In this document: positions 58,074 to 64,000 of the stretch, piece by piece
How the letters are laid out: each line of letters opens with the position of its first letter
How positions within the stretch are numbered: the first letter of the stretch is position 1
NCBI RefSeq assembly: GCF_000175935.2
Contig: NC_014837.1
Coordinates: 4,030,001-4,094,000, forward strand
Origin: Pantoea sp. At-9b
GTDB lineage: Bacteria; Pseudomonadota; Gammaproteobacteria; Enterobacterales; Enterobacteriaceae
Direction of reading: 5' to 3'
Length of the DNA: 64,000 nucleotides
Program-made: the position numbers and the translations under genes
The notes under the pieces: model-generated
What the model saw: only the letters and a program-made list of their open reading frames with translations
Told to the model about the DNA's origin: nothing
Database searches by the model: none

Positions 58074-59366
58074 TCAAAATCGTTCAAACCGATACGGTTT
58101 CGGATCGATCAGCGGCGCATGGCCGGAAACCAGATCAGCCGCCAGTTGCCCGGCCGCCGGAGAAGTGCCGAAGCCGTGACCGGAAAACCCGGTCGCCAGC
58201 GTCAAACCCGGCAACGCCGCCACCGGGCCGATGACCGGGTTCGAATCGGGTGTGACATCAATCACCCCAGCCCAGGCCTGTGCCAACTCGGCTTTCTCAA
58301 ATACTGGCCAGGCCGCGCGCAGGTTACGCATCGCCTCCTCATTGAGCGCCGGGTTCGCCGCAGGATCGAGGGTACGAATACGTTCGAACGGCGAGCGACG
58401 ATCGCCTCGCCAGCGGCGAGCCAGCGCCAGATCTTTGACGAAATAGCGGCCAAGCGAGATACGCAGATTGTCCCGCGCATGGCGCAACTGGGGTAAATAG
58501 CGTGTCCCCAGCAGCAGATGGTCCAGCGTCAGCGGCGCATCCAGCGCGCCTCGCTGGGTAATAACAAATCCACCATCCTGATGTTTGCGGAACGAGAAAT
58601 CCGGTGCACCCACGGCGATATTGGTTGGCCCTTCCAGCGGTTTTGTTCGCATCACCGAACAGATCAGCGGCAACGTCGGCAGCGCAATCCCGAGATTGCC
58701 AAGGAAGCGCCGCGACCAGGCTCCCGCCGCCAGCAACACCTGGTCGCAGCGAATTTCGCCGCGCTCGGTAATCACCCCACTGACCTTGCCATCGCTGGTT
58801 TCCAGCGTGCGTACCGCGCACTGCTCAACAATGATCGCCCCGCGGGCGATGGCCGCTCTGGCAATCGCGCTGGCAGCCAGCGTCGGTTCTGCCCGCCCAT
58901 CAGAGGCGGTGAAAATCCCCCCCGCCCAGTTGCCCTGCCCTCCCGGCACCCGCTCGGCAATCTCTGCTTTGCTCAGCAACCGGGTATCCAGCGCCAATGG
59001 CGCTACTGCCTTAAACCAGCTTTCATGCAGCGCCATCTGGGCTGCGTTGCGGGCGATAAACATAATCCCCGCCTGACGATAGCCTACATCACTGCCAACA
59101 CGTGCCGCCATCCCCGCCCACAGGCGATCGGCAGCCTGCGCCAGCGGAATATCATCGGCGGCACGGCTGGTTTTACGAATCCAGCCCAGATTACGTGATG
59201 ACTGCTCGCCCGCGATGCGGCCTTTCTCCAACACCACCACCGGAATGTTGCGCTCCGCCAGCGTTAAAGCGGCGGTTAAACCAACAATGCCACCACCAAT
59301 AATCACCACCGTGGTGGCGGAAGGAAAAGCGGCAGAGGTGGTAACGGGGGTAATTTGCGGTGACAT
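58074..59366 (-). CDS. FAD-dependent oxidoreductase (D-amino-acid oxidase/DadA-like)
   Basis: The 430-residue protein has an N-terminal FAD-binding fold (VVIIGGGIVGLTAALTLAERNIPVVVLEKGRIAGEQSSRNLGW, from about residue 20) and the DAO pattern with a C-terminal FAD segment (GLTLATGFSGHGFGTSPAAGQLAADLVSG). Such enzymes oxidise amino acids or secondary amines to imines. It is third in a leftward unit behind an ornithine-cyclodeaminase-like gene and a RidA gene, 20 bp from the latter. The imine product would suit RidA. The exact substrate is unknown. Confidence 0.88.
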   Translation of the reverse strand: MSPQITPVTTSAAFPSATTVVIIGGGIVGLTAALTLAERNIPVVVLEKGRIAGEQSSRNLGWIRKTSRAADDIPLAQAADRLWAGMAARVGSDVGYRQAGIMFIARNAAQMALHESWFKAVAPLALDTRLLSKAEIAERVPGGQGNWAGGIFTASDGRAEPTLAASAIARAAIARGAIIVEQCAVRTLETSDGKVSGVITERGEIRCDQVLLAAGAWSRRFLGNLGIALPTLPLICSVMRTKPLEGPTNIAVGAPDFSFRKHQDGGFVITQRGALDAPLTLDHLLLGTRYLPQLRHARDNLRISLGRYFVKDLALARRWRGDRRSPFERIRTLDPAANPALNEEAMRNLRAAWPVFEKAELAQAWAGVIDVTPDSNPVIGPVAALPGLTLATGFSGHGFGTSPAAGQLAADLVSGHAPLIDPKPYRFERF

Positions 59367-59386
59367 AACGCGCCTCCTGTGACGCC

Positions 59387-59809
59387 TTACAGCGCCACGG
59401 TGATTTCCTGGACGTCGGCCTGACCGGCCCCACGATACGCCGTGACCTCCAGCTCCACTTTGTAAACGGTGGAACCGAGCGGTGGGCAGGTCACGGTGGT
59501 GGCCGGGTTGATGCCACGGAATTTCTCACCAATGATGGCCATCACCGTCGGCACATCGTCTGGTTCCTGAATAAACACCCGCGAGAACACCACATCCTGT
59601 AGCGAGGCATCAATCGCCGCCAGCGCCGCTTCGATATTGGCGAACACCTGCAAAGTCTGCTCCGTGACATCGGCCGGTATCTCCTTGCTGACTGGGTGAC
59701 GGCCTGCGGTGTTGGAGACATAAATCCAGTTATCCACCGCAACGATGCGCGAATAGCTGCCCATCTCTTCAAATTTCGAACCGGTTTTTACCTTAATAAT
59801 CTGTGTCAT
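59387..59809 (-). CDS. RidA/YjgF-family imine deaminase
   Basis: The 140-residue protein is a RidA-family member (VDNWIYVSNTAGRHPVSKEIPADVTEQTLQVFANIEAALAAIDASLQDVVFSRVFI). RidA proteins hydrolyse reactive enamines/imines to keto compounds and ammonia. This one is longer and differs from canonical RidA, and probably belongs to a pathway-specific branch. AAGGAAA precedes ATG 59809. It sits between the OCD-like gene (14 bp) and the FAD oxidoreductase gene, in line with a shared pathway. Confidence 0.88.
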   Translation of the reverse strand: MTQIIKVKTGSKFEEMGSYSRIVAVDNWIYVSNTAGRHPVSKEIPADVTEQTLQVFANIEAALAAIDASLQDVVFSRVFIQEPDDVPTVMAIIGEKFRGINPATTVTCPPLGSTVYKVELEVTAYRGAGQADVQEITVAL

Positions 59810-59823
59810 GTTGGTTTCCTTGG

Positions 59824-60963
59824 TTAGCTCAGTACCGGGGTTTCCCACAGGTTTAATTTCACGCCGATGCCTTTTGCCAGCGCGTTGCGATACACCACCG
59901 TGCCCCAGGCCACGTCTTCCACCGGCATGCCGCCGACGGACATGATGATGATCTCGTCATCGTTTTGCCGACCGGGCGCATCACCGGCCACAATTTTGCC
60001 GATATCCTCCAGCTGTTCCGCCGCCAGTTTGCCTTCGGCGATCATGTCCATAAAACGCACGCCAATGACCGGGATGGTTTTGTGGGCGGGTTTCGGCACT
60101 TCCTCGAACCACGCCTGATACAGGCCGGTGTTATCCAGCACTTTGCGCACGTCGGGCTGTTCCATCCCGGCGTCGATGTTGCAGAGCGCTGGCATGGCAA
60201 GAAAAGCGCCTGGCTTGACCCACTCGCGTTTGACCAGTGGATAGCTGTCCGGGTCGCCCACCTCGCCGGAACTGCAATAGGTGACGATGTCTGAGTCGCG
60301 TACCACCGCTTCGAGGGTGTCGACGATTTCGATGTGTTTGATTTGTGGATACGTTTCCTGCACCCAAGTGAGGAAGTTATCGAGGCTGCGCTGCCCACGA
60401 CCTTTTACTTTGATGGTGTCGATCAGCGGGCACACCGCGATAAAAGCGGCGACGGCGGTTTTACCCATCACCCCTGGTCCCAGCAAACCAATCACGCGCG
60501 AGTCCTTGCGCGCCAGATGGCGCGCGCCCACCCCCGGCACTGCGCCGGTGCGATAGGCCGACAACAGGTTCGCCGACATGTGCGCCAACGGAGCGCCGGT
60601 ATCCGCATCGTTAAGGGTGAACATCAGAATCGAGCGCGGCAGCCCTTTTTCGCGGTTGGCGATATTCGAGCCATACCATTTCACGCCGGCGGTACAGAAG
60701 CTGCCGCCGAGATAGGCGGGCATCGCCATTAAACGTCGGTCGGCCGTGGGCTTTGGCATGGTGGGAAACGGTGAGTTTTCCGGGAAGGTCACCATCGCAC
60801 CATGTGAATCGTTATTGGCACCGGCCATGCGGTAGTCGCCGCGGTACAACAGGCCAAACATCTCCTCCATGGTATCGACGCAGGCAGGCATATCAGTGAC
60901 GCCTGCGCGGATCATGTCCTGCTCCGACAGGTAGATAAAATCAATCCGGGTTGAATCTGTCAT
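59824..60963 (-). CDS. Ornithine cyclodeaminase / mu-crystallin family protein
   Basis: The 379-residue protein has the family NAD-binding motif GLLGPGVMGKTAVAAFIAV and the flanking pattern MSANLLSAYRTGAVPGVGARHLA; GGMPVEDVAWGTVVY is near the C-terminus. The family includes ornithine cyclodeaminase, ketimine reductases and alanine dehydrogenases. It is longer than classical OCD (about 350). First gene of the leftward trio, with AAGGGG before ATG 60963. Divergent from an AraC regulator. A role in amine or amino-acid breakdown is inferred from the neighbours. Confidence 0.85.
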   Translation of the reverse strand: MTDSTRIDFIYLSEQDMIRAGVTDMPACVDTMEEMFGLLYRGDYRMAGANNDSHGAMVTFPENSPFPTMPKPTADRRLMAMPAYLGGSFCTAGVKWYGSNIANREKGLPRSILMFTLNDADTGAPLAHMSANLLSAYRTGAVPGVGARHLARKDSRVIGLLGPGVMGKTAVAAFIAVCPLIDTIKVKGRGQRSLDNFLTWVQETYPQIKHIEIVDTLEAVVRDSDIVTYCSSGEVGDPDSYPLVKREWVKPGAFLAMPALCNIDAGMEQPDVRKVLDNTGLYQAWFEEVPKPAHKTIPVIGVRFMDMIAEGKLAAEQLEDIGKIVAGDAPGRQNDDEIIIMSVGGMPVEDVAWGTVVYRNALAKGIGVKLNLWETPVLS

Positions 60964-61142
60964 GGTTAACCCCTTTTTCAGTCTTGGTTCGTATTCCCGC
61001 CAGCGCAGTGCATCTGGCGTGCAGGTGGATGCCTTTAGGAATACGTGACTGGCTTTGGGCTGTATTGAATATTTGCGACATCCGCGTGGCACAGCGCTTG
61101 CATGATCCCGCTATCCCTGTTCAGCCTGAAACGGAGCGCGCG

Positions 61143-61976
61143 ATGTCTGAGAATTCCCTTTATCGTCATGGCGGCAGCTTTCACCCGGAACAGCCGTGGT
61201 TCGTGCTGAATGCCGCGCAACATTACTCGGTGATTGCCTCAGAAAACCCGGCGATTTCACACTTTTACAGCTTCGATGTCGCGCAATCGGCAGGTATGAC
61301 CCTGGCCATCCCGGATGGCTGTGTTGATATCGTGTTTGATTGTGACCCGCTTAACCCGAAAGGGCGCGTGTGCGGCACCACGCTGGAAGCGCGTGGCGCG
61401 GACATGTTGCACAACCATCATTACTTCGGCGTGCGTTTCGCGCCGGGCGTTATCCCCGACTTTCTTGATGTGATGGCAGAGGAGATCCCCGACCATGAAT
61501 TCAGCTTTCTTGATGTGGTACCTGATGCCCGACTGGCGTTTGAACAAATTGTGCAAAGCCACAGCTTTTCACAGCAAATTTCGTTATTTAACGCCCACTT
61601 CACGCCACGGCTGGTGCGCAAAGCCTCATCGGTAACCGCCTTTATCATCCACGCGATGCGCCAGCAAAAGGGCAATATTCGCGTTGACCAACTGGAAGCC
61701 CTGACCGGGTATACCTGCCGCACCATTCAACGGCAGTTCCGCCAGGATACCGGTTTGTCGCCGAAAGCCTTTAGCCGCATTCTGCGCTGCCAGTCAGCGC
61801 TGACCAGCATCCATGCACAAGGTAATATTTCCTTTAGCGATCTGGCGTTTAACCTCGGATTTAGCGACCAGTCCCACTTCCTGCGCGAATTTAAGAAGTT
61901 TGTCAGTACCACGCCCTGCGACTATCAACGTCGGATTGCCCACGACGCCCTGTTCCATCGCTTGCGCTATCACTGA
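61143..61976 (+). CDS. AraC-family transcriptional regulator
   Basis: The 277-residue protein has an N-terminal sensing domain (HYSVIASENPAISHFYSFDVAQSAGMTLAIPDGCVDIVFD) of the kind often found in regulators of catabolic genes, and a C-terminal AraC double helix-turn-helix (VDQLEALTGYTCRTIQRQFRQDTGLSPKAF; ISFSDLAFNLGFSDQSHFLREFKKFVSTTPCDYQ). GGAGCG precedes ATG 61143; the longer frame reads across the divergent promoter. Placed between the catabolic trio and the permease, it most likely controls both. Confidence 0.88.
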   Translation: MSENSLYRHGGSFHPEQPWFVLNAAQHYSVIASENPAISHFYSFDVAQSAGMTLAIPDGCVDIVFDCDPLNPKGRVCGTTLEARGADMLHNHHYFGVRFAPGVIPDFLDVMAEEIPDHEFSFLDVVPDARLAFEQIVQSHSFSQQISLFNAHFTPRLVRKASSVTAFIIHAMRQQKGNIRVDQLEALTGYTCRTIQRQFRQDTGLSPKAFSRILRCQSALTSIHAQGNISFSDLAFNLGFSDQSHFLREFKKFVSTTPCDYQRRIAHDALFHRLRYH

Positions 61977-61983
61977 GCACTAA

Positions 61984-62005
61984 AACGGTGCAGCACTGCA
62001 CCGTT
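61984..62005 (+). terminator. Hairpin after the AraC gene
   Basis: AACGGTGCAG and CTGCACCGTT form perfect 10-bp arms with a 2-nt spacer, 7 bp past the stop. There is no long T run; termination before the permease may be partial. Confidence 0.55.
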
Positions 62006-62071
62006 GCTCTGTCCGATTTTTTCTATCCGCCATCGTCGTCGCTGAGAAATGATGCAGCGAAGTTACCTGCT

Positions 62072-62093
62072 TCAGGCGACGCAGATCGCCTGA
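62072..62093. promoter_or_regulatory. Inverted repeat upstream of the permease
   Basis: TCAGGCGA and TCGCCTGA form perfect 8-bp arms with a 6-nt spacer, 32 bp before the permease start. It could be an operator, for example for the adjacent AraC protein, or an RNA hairpin in the leader. Confidence 0.4.
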
Positions 62094-62125
62094 GAAATTT
62101 CACTCTCTCCATCGAGGCGCTGGCG

Positions 62126-63523
62126 ATGAACAACGATACCGGTTTACGCAAAAATACGTTGGGCTTGTTTTCTCTGGTCTTTTTTGTGGTGGCAGCGGCA
62201 TCACCACTGACCGGCGTGGTCGGAGGGCTGCCGGTGGCGATCATTTCCGGCAACGGCGGCGGTATTCCGGTGTTTTATATCCTGTCGTGCATCATTTTGA
62301 TGCTGTTCGCGGTGGGCTTTATCGCCATGAGCCGCCACGTCAATAACGCCGGAGCCTTCTACACCTATATCTCCAAAGGTCTGGGGGAAAACTGGGGCGC
62401 ATCCGCATCGGTGCTGGCGTTGATGGCCTACTTCTCCATCCAAATCGCGATTGTTGCCATGCTCGGTTTCTTTACCCAGTTGTTCCTCGAAGAACATCTC
62501 AGCACCCACATTCCATGGTGGGCGCTGAGTATGCTGTTTGCGGTGATTGCCTGGGTGCTGGGTATTAAGCGGGTCGAGGTGGGCGGTAAGTTACTGGGTG
62601 TGCTGATGCTGGCCGAGGTCGCGATCGTCCTGCTGACCGATGTGATGCTGCTGGTGAAAAAAACCGGCCCTTACACCTTCCAGTCGTTTGAACCTGCGGT
62701 TTTTATGCAGGGTAACCTCGGGATCGCCTTTATCTTTACCATCGCCGCCTTTATCGGTTTCGAATCGACGGCGATCTATGCCGAAGAGTGCCGCGATCCG
62801 CAGAAAACCGTGCCACGCTCCACGATTTGCGCCCTGCTGCTGATCACCGCCTTCTTCTGCTTCACCAGTTGGTCGCTGGTACAGGCGTATGGATTCGATG
62901 AAATCGTCGCCATCGCCAGCAAAGATCCCGGCAATTTTGTCTTCAACATCACCCGCCAGTATGTCGGCCAGTGGGCGGTGGATACCATGTCAGTGCTGCT
63001 GATCACCAGCCTGTTCGCCGCAACGCTGGCATTTCACAACAATATCTCGCGCTACCTGTTTAGCATCAGCCGCGATGGCCTGATCTGGAAAGAGCTGTGC
63101 AAAACCCATCCCACCAACGGTACGCCGCATAACGCCAGCCATCTGCACAGCGTGATCCTGCTGTTGTTGCTGGCGGGGATGGGCAGCGCCGGACTGGACC
63201 CGATGGTGCATATCTTTGCCATCGGGTCGGCGGTCGCAACCCTGTGTATCCTGATTCTGCAATTAGGCGTGTCTGCGGCGGTGGTGCTGTTTTTCCGCCG
63301 CGTCACGACGGATGACAACCGTTTTCAGGTGTTCTGGGCACCGCTGCTGTCGATTATTTGTATGACCCTCACCATCATTCTGGTGGTGAACAACCTGCAA
63401 TCCCTGAGCGGCAGCGATTCCAGCGTGGTGAAGATGATTCCGTGGTTTATCGCCGCCTGTGCGTTGGCGGGTTACGGCATGTCATTGAAGCGTGGGATGA
63501 AAGTGGCGGTGATAAAAAAATAA
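62126..63523 (+). CDS. APC-superfamily amino acid/amine permease
   Basis: The 465-residue inner-membrane protein has about twelve hydrophobic segments. The first helix VFFVVAAASPLTGVVGGLP and FIFTIAAFIGFESTAIYAEECRDPQKTVPRST are typical of the APC family, whose members import amino acids or amines with protons. ATG 62126 has GAGGCG upstream and leads directly into the first helix; the frame opens about 46 codons earlier without features. It is likely the uptake arm of the adjacent FAD/RidA/OCD locus. Confidence 0.9.
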   Translation: MNNDTGLRKNTLGLFSLVFFVVAAASPLTGVVGGLPVAIISGNGGGIPVFYILSCIILMLFAVGFIAMSRHVNNAGAFYTYISKGLGENWGASASVLALMAYFSIQIAIVAMLGFFTQLFLEEHLSTHIPWWALSMLFAVIAWVLGIKRVEVGGKLLGVLMLAEVAIVLLTDVMLLVKKTGPYTFQSFEPAVFMQGNLGIAFIFTIAAFIGFESTAIYAEECRDPQKTVPRSTICALLLITAFFCFTSWSLVQAYGFDEIVAIASKDPGNFVFNITRQYVGQWAVDTMSVLLITSLFAATLAFHNNISRYLFSISRDGLIWKELCKTHPTNGTPHNASHLHSVILLLLLAGMGSAGLDPMVHIFAIGSAVATLCILILQLGVSAAVVLFFRRVTTDDNRFQVFWAPLLSIICMTLTIILVVNNLQSLSGSDSSVVKMIPWFIAACALAGYGMSLKRGMKVAVIKK

Positions 63524-63534
63524 TCTGCCTTTCT

Positions 63535-63553
63535 GGCGCTGAATTTCAGCGCC
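63535..63553 (+). terminator. Hairpin after the permease
   Basis: GGCGCTGAA and TTCAGCGCC form a tight inverted repeat (effective stem 7 bp, loop AATTT), 11 bp after the stop. No T run follows. Confidence 0.45.
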
Positions 63554-63613
63554 GGATGCTTAACAGCATAGGGTAAGGTGGGAAAATCACTTTTCTGACG
63601 GTTTTCTCACCTT

Positions 63614-64000
63614 ATGAGCGCAGGCTCCGGGATTTCAATGAAGATTATGGCGGCACTCAGTTCAACCCTGATGCTGGCCTGCGTTAAAGCTCTTGATGGC
63701 ACCATCCCGGTCGGTGAAGTGATTTTCTTTCGCTCGGCGATCGCACTTATCCCTCTGCTATGCTGGCTGAAGTTGCAAGGTGGCGTGCTACAGGGCATTC
63801 AGACCCAGAATGTGCGTGGCCATTTTGTCCGTGGCCTGGCTGGCACCACCGCCATGTATCTGAGTTATCTCTCGCTGCTGTATATTTCGCTGACAGATGC
63901 CACCGCGCTTAATTATGCCGCTCCGTTGTTTACCGTGTTACTGGCGGCCGTGGTGTTGCGCGAAAACGTGCGGTTCCATCGTTGGATCGCCGTGATTGCA
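63614..64000 (+). CDS. EamA/DMT-family transporter, truncated by window end
   Basis: The first 129 codons are present; the gene runs off the window. Predicted helices begin at IMAALSSTLMLACVKALDG and continue with GEVIFFRSAIALIPLLCWLK, AGTTAMYLSYLSLLYI and ATALNYAAPLFTVLLAAVVLRE. The motif SLTDATALNYAAPLFT is typical of the EamA domain of drug/metabolite exporters. The start could be ATG 63614 or ATG 63638; neither has a strong ribosome site. The substrate is unknown. Confidence 0.8.
   Translation, partial: MSAGSGISMKIMAALSSTLMLACVKALDGTIPVGEVIFFRSAIALIPLLCWLKLQGGVLQGIQTQNVRGHFVRGLAGTTAMYLSYLSLLYISLTDATALNYAAPLFTVLLAAVVLRENVRFHRWIAVIA

Overview
The window is a chromosomal segment of a gamma-proteobacterium of the order Enterobacterales. 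The protein sequences and gene order (yrfG-hslR-hslO-pckA-envZ/ompR-greB-tex, bioH-gntX-nfuA-malQP, glpEGR/glpD) follow the Escherichia coli backbone closely. The lost neighbours (no feo, gntT, malT or rtc genes where E. coli has them) and the accessory content suggest an Erwiniaceae member, most likely Pantoea-like. This genus call is an inference from gene content; no rRNA or tRNA gene is present to confirm it. I see no insertion sequence, prophage or CRISPR array, and every long gene appears intact. Region 1 (1-22334) is conserved core. It holds the end of a nucleotidase gene, two heat-shock proteins, PEP carboxykinase, the EnvZ/OmpR osmosensor, transcript-cleavage factor GreB and the RNA-binding protein Tex. 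BioH, GntX and NfuA, maltodextrin degradation (malPQ) and the glycerol-3-phosphate regulon (glpEGR divergent from glpD, with GlpR operators) follow. Small insertions sit inside it: a YjbE-like secreted peptide between ompR and greB, and a GH13_18 phosphorylase (YcjM type) with a DUF1471 protein between tex and bioH. Region 2 (22343-42330) is an accessory myo-inositol catabolic island inserted after glpD. iolD-iolG-iolE run leftward and iolC (fused to an aldolase-like domain) runs rightward from a 528-bp shared control region. iolR (RpiR family) follows a striking array of hairpin repeats, and iolA-iolB and an IolI-like isomerase lie at the far end. Between iolR and iolB sits an apparently unrelated unit: a LysR regulator, a small membrane protein, and a tightly overlapping operon for a dipeptide-type ABC transporter plus a CocE/S15 hydrolase. 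I see no obvious inositol transporter in the island. Repeated short motifs in three iol intergenic regions look like binding sites of the local regulator. Region 3 (42328-53855) holds the MFS exporter yhhS, an iron/phosphonate-type ABC transporter, a CSS-EAL cyclic-di-GMP phosphodiesterase overlapping a 2-hydroxyacid dehydrogenase, the osmoprotectant transporter proP, hemB and a GAF-GGDEF diguanylate cyclase. Region 4 (53873-64000) is accessory. It contains a secreted alpha/beta hydrolase, a MarA-like regulator with a cysteine-rich tail, a second DUF1471 protein, the nickel/cobalt efflux pair rcnA/rcnR with a near-ideal operator, and a probable amine or amino-acid catabolic locus (FAD oxidoreductase, RidA, ornithine-cyclodeaminase-like protein, AraC regulator, APC permease). 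It ends in a truncated EamA transporter. A GTAG-headed palindromic repeat family (REP/BIME-like) recurs at intergenic sites across the window.
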